This document shows positions 1 through 11,000 of a stretch of DNA of 64,000 nt, one piece after another; the stretch's first letter is position 1; every line of letters begins with the position of its first letter. Under the pieces are notes generated by a model that did not search any database, was not told the origin of the DNA, and was given only the letters and a program-made list of their open reading frames with translations. The position numbers and the translations under genes were made by a program. The stretch comes from Membranipora membranacea (taxonomy: Eukaryota > Bryozoa > Gymnolaemata > Cheilostomatida > Membraniporidae), in the NCBI GenBank assembly GCA_914767715.1, contig OU612066.1:9181001-9245000 (forward strand), written 5' to 3'.

Positions 1-156
1 AAAATATAAGTGTTCATTGCACTAACCTTTTATTGTTTTGACTTGGAATGTTTGTTTACTTGACAAGGCTATTTATTTGATTGTGATTGCTATACATTCA
101 ACAATAAAGCATCATGGTTCAGTGTTCAATGGTTATTCTCCTCTTTCTTTCAATAG

Positions 157-2680
157 GCGACTCAAAGTTGAATTCGATGCTAAAATCTGCTGACGATTAT
201 CTGAATAAGTCTCTTAACCAGGAAGACTCTAATGATCTCAGTACTTCATTGATATGTTGTAAACAAGCAGTCAGTAAGTAAACTAAACAGTTCTCTCTCC
301 AAAAGGGAGGCAATTCCACAAATACATTATATATTGTATTGAATTGTATTGTATTAAATTATACCCATCTTTTGTCCGATATATCTGAACCGCAGATGAA
401 TTTGATATGCAGGCAGATCTTGCCTTTTCTTTCTTCATTAACTCACAATATCTTGTTGATCTCAAAACCTAACCATCTAACTCACCTGAATTATTTGACT
501 GTGCAAACTTCTAGCCAATCAGAACAACCTGGGATCTACTGTATTACATAAAAACTACATGTAACGCTATGTTATGTTATGTGCGTTGTGTTGTATTTGT
601 TTAATTCACCCCAATTCTTATTTTAGGTGTGCTGAGCTCGGTGTTACAACAAAAACCAGATGACAGGACCATTGAGATGGTAGTCAAGAACAAACTAGAC
701 TTCTGTGTCAGCCGGTCTACTGCTCTTCACCAGAAAATCATCAATGCGAAAGAGAAAGAGGCAAAGGAAAGGGAAGTAGCAACCAATCAAACTCACGCCT
801 CAAAGTTTACCAGGCCACCTACAATGGGAGAATTACATATAGACAATCAAATAAAAAGGGAAACAGCGTCGTCAGACTACACGCCACTGAACATGGCGAT
901 ACATCGGGCCCCTAAACCTCCTGTACGACAAGGCTCCGCAGAGCGAGACCTGTCTAGTCATAGACTCAGTCGAACTGATAGTCAAATCAGTAACAGCAGT
1001 AGTGGGTCGGGGCGTACAATCAGTACCTGCTCTAACTCAAGATCCCAAAGTTCTCCCAGAGTTGGTCCTGAGGCTAAACAGGTACACAGTATGCCACCAC
1101 AGCTGCAGCATTCTTTGTCACAACTAAAACAGAAAGAGTCACATCTACATCAAATACAGCGTCAGCAATCCCAACCTACACACCGGCCTGTCTCACAACC
1201 TCAACCAGTACAGCGCCAGATGTCTCAACCCTCAAGAAATGTACAGCCAGTAAATAACAGAACCCAATCCCATAATGCTGTGCAATCCCAACTAGTCGCT
1301 CATCACTCTCAACAGTTTCAGCCAATCAGACAGTCTCAGCCTCCACACATAGTACAACATCCCCAGCCACAGCTGGCAACAAGCCAAGCTCCGCCCATAA
1401 GTCGGCAGAGTTCAACCAGCTCAAATAAATCAGTGACTTTGCCTGCAAACGCTCACAATCTCTATAAAGAAGTGAATATACCAACCACTCTCCAGAGAAA
1501 TGACTATATAAGGGAAGGTTACAGAGCTCCTGCTTTAACTGAGAGATGCGGCTGTCCAAGTCCATCTGTCATACCTCCTCCAAGAGAGTTCCAGGAGCCA
1601 TCTGCCCCTTCACCCGTCATCAAACAATCATCTTATGACTCATCAAACGTGAGCAGTACTCAAAACCAACGAGCATACAGCTCAGCATCGCAACAACCTG
1701 CTCAGCCATACAGCAGGAGCGCAAGCAGTACTAATACATACGCTCCCCCTTATCCTCCTAAAATGCATATCAGCAATCACAATCAACCTACATGTAGCCA
1801 ATCGATCCCGCCTAGACCTACAGTCGCCCCTACTCATGACATTAGTTATAACAGGGATATATCACAAAAACATTCTAAAAAGGATATAAGGGATATACTC
1901 GTACAGGACATGTTAAAGCGACAGGGTAACCCCTCACCTAGTAATACTACAGGACCTACTGCGGATATAGGCCGCTCAGTGACTTCTAATACGCAACCTA
2001 ATCATAATAACCAGTATAAGATAACATCAAATTATCTAGCTAAGAATCCACCACTTGTCGACGAGCCTTTGTGGACGCCCCCTCAACCATCACCTTTTGA
2101 CAGAGGTCTCAGCCATTACGATAAACCTACATATCACAGGCAGAATCTATACGGACAAGTTAACCACACCCCCAGCTCTAGATACACTAGCGGTGCTACT
2201 GCACAGACAACATCCCTGGTAAGCTTCGTACTAAGTGATATTTGTGATCGATTCAAAGAATTAAAGGGACCGTTGCGTCAGAAATTCCCTGTACCAAGGG
2301 TTGGGCAGTAGATAGTTATTGCCCATGGCTTTCTATTTAAAGTAGCTTATTATAGATCACTAGTAGATTTTCAGCCTCCATTGAGCATCGATGCCGGCAT
2401 AACTATAAATAACCGCACTTTGCAGCTCTTTAATTGGAATGCATACAAGTTAGCTAATTAATTGAGCTAAGGAGTTGTCGTTTCCTGGATCATGAGCAGA
2501 TTACTCTTGCCCTTGTCTAAAGGTTTATATAGTTCCGTTTGATACAAATGTAAGTGTATTAATCATATTTATTTACCCTTATTTTAGTATGGTGAGACAA
2601 AGCCTGTGGAAAGGCGCAACGTCGCTGCTACTCAAAAATCTAGAGTAAATCATAGTCATACCTACTCAACAGAACTCTGA
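157..2680 (+). CDS. 3' end of a Ser/Gln/Pro-rich protein with an N-terminal MIT-like helical segment (partial)
   Basis: Three exons, 157-273, 627-2218 and 2588-2680, join in frame (acceptor ttcaatag, donors gtaagta and gtaagc, acceptor attttag) and end at TGA 2678-2680; earlier exons lie left of the window. The first about 75 residues look helical (start DSKLNSMLKSADDYLNKSL, then a run around KQAVSVLSSVLQQKPDD), the size and pattern of an MIT or tetratricopeptide-like hairpin. The remaining roughly 500 residues are low complexity: Ser clusters, Gln/His/Pro-rich tracts near 1080-1400 and scattered Tyr, as in scaffold proteins. The C-terminus is ...YSTEL, which fits a class I PDZ ligand (Thr at -2, Leu at 0). 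The layout loosely recalls the tail of the inactive ubiquitin hydrolases USP53/USP54, but that is a weak inference and I give no symbol. The long open frame from 629 is not a separate gene: its start is a spliced-in codon. Confidence 0.7.
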
Positions 2681-4717
2681 CCTGTGGCCTCTGATACATA
2701 TATACACGTAAGGGTTTGAAGCGGCCCCTGGAGCTGACCTACAGTGGATCAGCATTCATGTCAGCTAATCAGTTCTATAATAATATAAATTAATGATAAG
2801 ATGAGTTTTTTACTACTTATTTTATTTTTTTACTGTAAGGATTGGCTTGATATTTTCTTGTGATATTGTCCAAGCATAGGCATCGAGTTATTTGCTCTCT
2901 GTAAAAGTGTGTGAGAGTAGGTTGTATAGATGTATGATATGATTGGACACAGACCAAAATACACTACTTAACATTGAATAAACTTCTACACTTTACCAAA
3001 TTATCTTCAGTGATACACATTTACCTATTTTATCAATTTTCTCAAATACTTATTGAGATCTCAATTTACACATATCACCTGTAGTAGTACAATGCACATA
3101 CTTCACAATTTATTCTTTTTGCTGCGTTTGGTGAGAAGAAGTAGTTTTTACTCATATTATTAATATATGTAACTGTGTCTTGTACATATCATGTATACAA
3201 CTTTGTTCATACATGTTCATAGATGAATTTTTCCGCATGTAAGTTTTAAGCAACCTGTTGATTTTTAATGCGTTGTTATGATAAGCATTCCACTTGTTAT
3301 GGTTGTATTTTCTATAACTCCTGATAAACTTGAAATAAAGTTTGCGTATACCTTTGGTTGATCTGTTTTGTCATGACCAATGAAGCACAAGAGTATACTT
3401 CAGTTGTCGCCTAACCCAATGGATAATAATAGCGTGATAGGTGAATTTGTTTGACAAACATCTAAAAAAGCAACATGTGTTGCTGCAAGATGGCCTTCAA
3501 ACAGGTCTCGGGGCACTTTGCGCATGTGCAACTGATTAGTTTAGGACGGTTATCGTTTTACCTAAGAATTTGGATTAATCCACATAAATGCTTGAGTTCT
3601 CAAACTGAAAAGACACCTCACCCACACTGGGAAAAAGTTGGCTTTTAGAGGCAAAATGTAAAAAGGTCAGTTGGGCTACTTTGGGCGCTGTCTCTACTGT
3701 GCAGAGAGACTCATACCTCAAGAGTCAATATGCCCTCTCACCATGCAGCGCTTGTGCTAGGAAAGCTTCATCCCGCAAAGGGCAGATCAGATCATGAGAT
3801 GGATATCCTTTCGGATTGCAGGACCGACTCCATCAGTTAAAACTGGCTTATCAAATTAATTAAATTCTTCTTGTCAAATGTGCAGATTGTTGCTATGTGT
3901 ATTAGGTCGCTGGTGAAAACCGGAGCCCTGAGCGTTTTCAAGATCATTTTCGTGCAAAATTAGCCCATTTCAATGTATAAATGAGAGCATAATCAAAACT
4001 CACCTTGGAATGGCTCATCTTCACACAGTCCACAAGACAAACATAATTCTTGTAATGAGAGTAAAACTTGAGGCGCAGAAAGAAGATGTCTTAAGGGCAA
4101 CAACTCGGGATTACAAGAGGAAACAGATTGCTAATCGATATCACACAACAAAAGTCTGATGTTTGTTTTATAAAATTTAATGAGCATTATTATTATTTAT
4201 GTTATGTTTTATTATGTTTGGGGGAGTACCAATCGTACAGTACCAAGCTTTCAATCACATTGTAGGTTTTAGCTTCGATCTAGAAGTCATAGCAACAAGC
4301 GTAAACAACTGAAAAAAAGAGAAGTAAAAATTTTTTTTTGCAATTCTCAGGGGGGGGGGCTCTGCAGAGACCCAAGAGCCCCCCTAGTGACGCCCATGTG
4401 GAGGGAGCGGGCTTTTACCATCCCAACAGGGCTTACACAAGGAAAGCTTTTAAGGAGATATGTTATATACAGTTTATCTTGAATACATGAGCTATGGTGG
4501 ACCTCGATATTTGCTTAAATCTTGTTTGGACCGATTATCTAGTCTACCTTTAATCTGATTGGCGCTTAAAGTTTGAGGAGAGATAAAGATGGGTTCTTAG
4601 CAGCGATAGGCTGGGAACAACGTCCAATCACAGCATTCAGTCGTCATCGAAAGACTACATACAGGATACAGGATAGGTTTTCTAATTCAGGCCATTTTAT
4701 CTCGAAACTTAGTGCGC
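2681..4717. other. 3' UTR of the first gene, then intergenic spacer
   Basis: About 2 kb without a recognisable gene. Poly(A) signals AATAAA on the plus strand at 2977-2982 and 3334-3339 could end the upstream transcript; the second is followed by GT-rich sequence, as expected downstream of a cleavage site. Around 4348-4400 a G-run (nine or more G) faces a C-run and forms a short imperfect hairpin, probably the end of an old mobile element. I see nothing else. Confidence 0.5.
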
Positions 4718-4726
4718 TATAAAATA
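4718..4726 (+). promoter_or_regulatory. TATA box of the short-chain collagen gene
   Basis: The sequence TATAAAATA lies 62 bases before the collagen ATG at 4780, which would place transcription start near 4748 and leave a leader of about 30 bases. It is the clearest core-promoter element in the window and fits a tissue-specific secreted or cell-surface product. Confidence 0.55.
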
Positions 4727-4779
4727 TATGCCTTCAAGGCAAACAGGTTCAATCGTTGAAGAAAGGTAACAGAGACAGC

Positions 4780-7528
4780 ATGGAGATCACTAAATTACCA
4801 GAATGCAGGCACCCAAAGCTTGTTGGCGGTCTATTGTTCTCAGTATTGCTGAATTTTGTAATATTGGCTCTGGTGATTTATTCTGCACAGCGAATCATGA
4901 AAGTAGAGGGTGATATCAATGAGCTGCGACAAATACAGGTGAGTCTACATATTGTATGTCGAAAGGTAAATGTCTGATGAGAATGTAAGCGGAATTTTTG
5001 TATCAAAGGCTCAAATGTGTAGCCATGGCAGGCTGTCAGGGTGGGTTGGGGTGTCCTCCATCCATGACAGCCTGCCAGCCTACTCAAATGTGAGTGTCTT
5101 AACAGAGATCCAACAACTTACTCTCATGAGTCTTCTGGATACTGAATATTTCTCAGTCGTAGCCTCCTTTACAACAAGCTTTTTCCTCTTTTTTTGCAGT
5201 TGGGTTATGTCGGTAACCACAATGATGTGAAACAAGAAGAAAATAAGATAGTGAAGAGAGAGATATTATCAGGATCAGACCAGATCAATCTGTCACATGT
5301 TTTATCAGGAGCTTTACGTGGCTCTCCTGGTCCACAGGGACCTGCAGGACCCCCGGTATGTATAATGATAGGACATAATAGGGTACCACTTGTTTTGAAG
5401 CTCAAGAACAGAAGTTGTGTGCACCAAGTAAGTCTCAGTCTTAGTGTACAGCGATGTCACCCAGTAAAGAACTCAGATGAACTCAAATCTCTTAGAATAT
5501 GACTCCTCTTATCAAGTTTATTGCAACCATATGGCAATACCATCTGTGCTGATAAAAAACATACTTTTCTACCCCATGTCTTCGATAAAATTACGCAATG
5601 CTACGAATTACACATAGGCCTACAGTAGCATCGCAGTTTTAATGACATGATGATATTCAGAGTCTCCACTGGCGTTACCTTAATAGCTAATTTGTTGACA
5701 ATTTATGGGACGAACAGCAATATTTGGAAATATTTTATGCTATTTACACCCACATACTGCTTCTTTCTTGTATACGTATTCAATCTGATGTTGTAGGGAA
5801 GAGATGGGAGGGATGGACATCCTGGTCAAAACGGGATTCCGGGTGATGACGGTAGAGATGGAATCCCTGGGAAAGATGGAATCCCTGGGAAAGATGGAAT
5901 CCCTGGGAAAGATGGAATCCCTGGGAAAGATGGTGATGATTTCTCATCGTTGAAACTTCTAAGGGAAGCTATCAATGAGACTGTTATTAAAGGTGATTTT
6001 TGTTAATACCAGAAGCCCAAAGATTGTGTACCATAAAATTCATAAGCACATAGGCCTAAATGTTATAACATATTACGTATAAATAAATAATAAGTATTTA
6101 TATGTTTATGATAAAAGTTTATCAGTGGTAAGACATTTATTGATCAAACGCATAGATCTGGTTGATATTTGTCGATATACAGTACAAGGCTGCAGCCACA
6201 CAAGCTTTATTTATGATGACAGGGTTATTGAATTTGTTAAATTTTATTATCGATCACCATCACTCTATAGACTCAACGCCCCACCTAAAGTATGGTACTC
6301 TGCTTTAGGCAGAGTTTGGTATCGGACATATAAGAACAAGGATGTGTTTCAGACACCATCATATCAACACCTTGTACCCTGTGCTGTGTGTGAAGCTAAT
6401 CAGATGGTCACAGAGGTCATGATACCAGCAGCAGTAAGATGTCCTACTTCTGATTGGGTACTTGAGTACAAGGGTTATGTTATGTCAATGCTTGACGCAG
6501 ACTCACTTGGATCATTTGTCAAGGGATTATACTATAAAACATCATGTTTGCGTAGATCAAAAAGCAGAGTCTCTAACATCGAAGCCTAGATTGGGTACCA
6601 TTAAAGTCATTAACATATTGGCCTAAATACTAAATACTATTACATATTACATATAAATAAATAATAAGTATATATATGTTTATGATAAAATTTTATCAGT
6701 GATGAGCCATTTATGGCTCAAACTCATAGATCTGGCGGGTTGATATTTATCGATATAGAGTACAAGGCTGCGGTCACACAAGCTTTATTTATGATGACAG
6801 GGTTATTGAATTTGTTAAATTTTATTATCAACCACCATCACTCTATATATCGAAAACAGATGAGGGTGCATGACATGGACATAGTTATTTTCAATGTTTT
6901 AGAATGGACACAGCTTTCAAGTAATTTGCCAAAATATGGAGGAGCCACATACACCAGATGGGGAAAGAAAAGCTGTCCAGACTCATCAAAGATGATCTAC
7001 AACGGACAGATGGCGAGTTCAGATTACAGATCTCCAGGTGGAGGGGCTAATTATTTATGTCTCCCAGCTGATCCCGAGTATGACTCATACTCCCCAGCTA
7101 AAGTATATCAGTCTGTATTAGGCAGAGTTTGGTATCAGACCAGTATGAACAAGGATGTATTTCAGACACCATCATATCAACACCTTGTACCCTGTGCTGT
7201 GTGTGAAGCTAATCAGAGGGTCACAGAGGTCATGATACCAGCAGCAGTTAGATGTCCTACTTCTGATTGGGTACTTGAGTACAAGGGTTATGTTATGTCA
7301 ATGATTGACACACACTCAGATGAATCATTTGTCAAGGGAGAATACTATAAAACATCATATGTTTGCGTAGATCAAAAAGCAGAGTCTCTAACATCAAAGC
7401 CTAACACAGAATGGACTGGATCTCCTATCTACCTCTCTAGAGCTCAATGCAGCGGTGCTGGTGCACTCGGTAGTTGCCCCCCTTATCAGTCAGACAAGGC
7501 ATTATCTTGTGTTGTTTGTACAAAATGA
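4780..7528 (+). CDS. Membrane-anchored short-chain collagen (short-chain collagen C4 / spongin-type family)
   Basis: Four exons: 4780-4938, 5200-5355, 5797-5992 and 6903-7528, about 378 residues. Residues 14-34 form one hydrophobic segment after a short basic N-terminus, so the protein is probably a type II membrane protein with its collagen part outside. A linker leads to 20 uninterrupted Gly-X-Y triplets (residues about 94-153), four of them pairs of IPGKDG. The C-terminal domain of about 200 residues begins near [14 protein letters not shown], includes [17 protein letters not shown], and ends SCVVCTK. This Cys-containing domain is the signature of short-chain collagen C4-like proteins of sponges, cnidarians and lophotrochozoans, and should trimerise. 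I start at ATG 4780; an upstream TTG at 4756 is not a credible start. The last exon uses acceptor gttttag at 6902, downstream of a decayed copy of the same exon. Confidence 0.85.
5860..5931 (+). repeat. 18-bp in-frame tandem repeat coding for collagen triplets
   Basis: Four identical copies of an 18-bp unit (GGAATCCCTGGGAAAGAT) encode GIPGKD in tandem in the collagen gene. Perfect identity at the DNA level suggests recent slippage or unequal exchange, so copy number may vary between individuals. Confidence 0.95.
6012..6580 (+). pseudogene. Decayed tandem copy of the collagen C-terminal exon and its 5' intron flank
   Basis: The stretch 6012-6580 and the following 6581-7391 are tandem copies of one unit, from shared intron sequence (gtacca..., ataaataaataataagta) to the exon. 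The left copy lacks about 240 bases matching 6850-7090, which removes the acceptor and the first third of the domain. It retains the part reading [20 protein letters not shown], then loses two bases after YYKTSC, which breaks the frame. It is therefore read as intron of the functional gene. Inclusion as a cryptic exon cannot be excluded, but no good acceptor precedes it. Confidence 0.8.
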
Positions 7529-8011
7529 AATGTTTTACACTTGATTTTTTTTAATCTATCTTTCCGAGTATGTAGCAATTAACTTTGAGTCAGGTCTCAC
7601 AAACACAATGTGCACCATAATTACAAAAAGTTACAATCTTCATTGGCTTAACACATAATTTCCAATTTGCCACTTGACAAATTTCAGCATCGACATTCAG
7701 AATTTTCTTCCCATTTGACAAGTATAAATAACTCTTCATGTGCTACTAACATGCCCTGAGAGCTAAGAGTATTAAGTACATAAGTCCTTACTGAAAACTC
7801 ACATTGACTCAGAGTTGATATTCGAGAAAATTTTTGGTTCATTTCTTTCCATACCTGTATTGTACAATAAAATAGCTGTTATGAATGAAAAAACTGCACA
7901 AGTTGTATCCCGTAACTCTTTGCTTCTCAAACCGATAACAAAATGCCTTGTTTTGTGTAATGTTGAAGAAACCAGTTTCACTTTGACGACCATGGTAGAG
8001 TGATGAAAACA
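7529..8011. other. Spacer between convergent collagen and OGFOD1 3' ends
   Basis: Shared 3' region of about 480 bases. A plus-strand AATAAA at 7866-7871 could end the collagen transcript. I see no credible gene; the short open frames here overlap on both strands without splice or homology support. Confidence 0.5.
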
Positions 8012-11000
8012 TCAGGGCTCTTGATACACTAAGCTGATATCATAGAAATAAGGATGAGATAGTTTTGTGAGGCGATGATTGATATGCTTAACAAATCTCA
8101 AAGACTCTCCATCTCGGTACACCAAGGAAAGACAATTCCTCCGGGGCTCCAAAGTCAGTAGCTACAACAAACAAATTAAATATGAGAGAAGAAACAATTA
8201 TAGCATATTCAGGCAAGACTAAATTATAGTTGGTCAAGCATCTTTAATTGACTTAGTTGACACAGCAGTTGGTTCCAGTTCTTTAGTCCAATCAATGAGA
8301 GCTAGTTTTTGAGGGAACCACGCCGTGCCAAAAGCGACGGATACCATTCATAAAAAAGTGAATGCTTTGCACAATCACATCACTGAAACAAATTATTTCC
8401 TGTCGTGACAGGGCTAAGTGAGGACCAGCACTGCCAGAAAGTGTTTCAATAAGGTTTGCAAATGTAAAATCTATGTAAGTGAAACTCACAATAATGAAAA
8501 ATGCAAGAAAATTTCAATTCATTTCATCTTCTATGAAGTTTTAAAAGAAACGAGATTCCAAAATATAAATCTTGGGCGCCTATTAGGTTAGTGTCAGAGT
8601 TGATATTCTTTATGAGTTCCACTACAACAATGCATTGGCTATAAAAATATTATTGTATACAACTAAACAAACCTCTTCGTCATCCCCTTTAGCTATGTAT
8701 GATACGAAACCTCCGCAGTCATCTCTCCAATCTATAGAAAAAATAGAAAAATTGATATAACCACTGATATACATTATACTTAGAAACCACTGATTCACAT
8801 TATACTTAGATACCACTGATATACATTATACTTAGAAACCACTGATATACATTTAATGGATGAGGGGAACATATCCGACCCTGAACAAGCGTATGGCTAT
8901 TTATGTATGGTTGCTGGACCGCATTTCCCAACTCTGATTAATCCACAAGTTCAGAATCTAGCATAGCTGACCCTTGTAAACTTTTGACAAGAAGCTTGCT
9001 TGAGTTTATGAAGGCTGTCACTGGGACGCCCATCAATGCGTAACGGAAGAGCTGACATATTTTTAGCTGTATTTAAGTCCTGACATAAAGTTTTATACTG
9101 AAGGCATATCTCCACAAATAACCAAGCTATGTATTTCACAACTTATCCATAAATTCATATCAATTATAGAAACTGAAAACATAGTTGATACTCAAATGGT
9201 CTAAACATCCGAAACTTCCAACAGGAAGCCACTGACACCCCTTAGATAACCATATCGAAGTGCGATGTGTCATTAATACATAGGTGTAGTCTGTGATCGC
9301 ATTTCCCTGTCTCTGCCTAGTGAGTTGGATTTGGAAATGTCTCAATATGTTGAACATACACAAAGTTTAAATTGGAGTACAATAAGTGCTAGACAGATTA
9401 CAGACAATAGTAGAACATACCATCACAATTAAACTGAATAACAGCATCTAGGGCATAGTCTTTGCCCTGTTCCATGTCGCTGTCATGTAACAGTGTATAA
9501 GCTCCATGTGACCACCTGCGCACCTGGTAGGAGACGGTCCCACACCCACCCTCTATTTCATCAGCAGTTGACTCACCAGCTACAAAAAGAGCAAATGAGA
9601 CTCTACCTGGGATTATGAAAATATATTGCTTGATCCAGGATTATCTGGTACCAAGAAGAAGAATGTTTGAGCCTATTCCAAGTCACAAAGAGTGATACAA
9701 ATCCCAAAAGATAAGTTTTACACCAACCTCCTTTGTCTTGGCTGGATTTGCTTTTCTTAGCTTTGGGCTCTGAGGTGTTAGCCTCGCTCTCTGACTCAGA
9801 ATCACTGTCAGCAGCTAGGGGGTGTAGCTTCAGCCCCGTCATATTGGAGATAATCAAAAACATAGCATCAGAAGTGAGCAACTTCAGGCAACTTTTCACT
9901 GATTCCGGTAAAGTTGTCTCATCAGCTACTTCGACATTCCTGGAGATATGTTAGTATGGATAAATAGAAGACTGCATCGGGGACTCAACATGTTGATTTG
10001 AAAACATCAGATCATCCCATTAAAGCTACAGTTGCGCCTCCCCATATTTGTTATCATATTGAAGGTCTGATTCTAATTAAGACCACCATGGCAACCTTTA
10101 AAACAGCCTATGAACACAGTCGAAACCATAAGCTTTACTAAAATTTTCATCTTCATAATAATATGAAGATAAATATTTTAGAAAAGCTTATGGTTTCGAC
10201 TGTGTTATGTTTTATGATGTTATAGTGGAAAAAGAGGGGACAGCCTTAGCGGTTGAGAAAAGATTTTCATTTTAGTAAAGCGGATGGTTTCAACTGTGTC
10301 CAACTTTTCTCAACCACTAAGGTTGTCCCCACTTTATCTTTATCTGTTTTAGTGCAGGGGTGCTCAAACTATGGTCCGTGGGCCAAATTTGGCCCACTTG
10401 CCATTTTTAGGTGGCCCACTTGCCCATATTAAAACTCACACGTTGCGACTGGTTTATTTAGGCTGAAAGTTTACTCATGGCCAATACACGCATCAAGGCC
10501 TGATTGCTTGGCGCAAAACAGCCTGGCCCACCTCAATTTGTTAATTTTTATAAGTGGTCCACTTTGAGCACTCCTGTTATAGTGGATAAAGATGGGACAA
10601 CCTTAGTGGTTGAGAAAAAAAATTCATTTTAGTTAAGGTGGATCGAGTCATCAAGTTAACAAATTACTTTTTAATTGAAATATTTTAATATAATATAATA
10701 CATGTGACCACCTCACTCCATGAAAACCCATACATACAAAAAAACCTAATAAAAATCAGGGATAGCTCAGTGCTAGAAGGCGTCGGATTCAGGATCAACA
10801 GCATCGACTTGGGTTCGAGCCCAACCTGGTGCACTGTTTGTCTAGTTCTTCATGTCTTGGATGTTGCGGGCCATCACCCCTAGACAACCTGAAATGACAT
10901 ATGGACAATGAACTGCCAATTTGCCAGGACCGTTGGCAGTTGGCAATCATCCAAGGAAATAAAATAAATCAACACGCTACCTCTTAATAGCAGGTCCTTT

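Noticed and set aside
629-2311. A 560-codon open frame read as a separate gene
   Set aside because: Its start is a GTG inside a spliced exon (acceptor at 626), and its last 30 codons run past a good donor at 2218 into intron; the next exon continues in phase to a better stop at 2680.
3590-3860. Zinc-finger or transposon protein fragment
   Set aside because: The region has protein-like composition but stops in every frame and no motif I can name.
5205-5405. Minus-strand open frame with Gly/Pro pattern
   Set aside because: It is the antisense of the collagen exon, where Gly-Pro codons reverse to Gly/Pro-like codons.
6125-6589. Second collagen-domain gene
   Set aside because: It lacks the first third of the domain and an acceptor and has a frame break; it is the decayed tandem copy.
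10759-10835. Functional tRNA gene
   Set aside because: Boxes are present but the acceptor stem does not pair and a longer SINE body follows.
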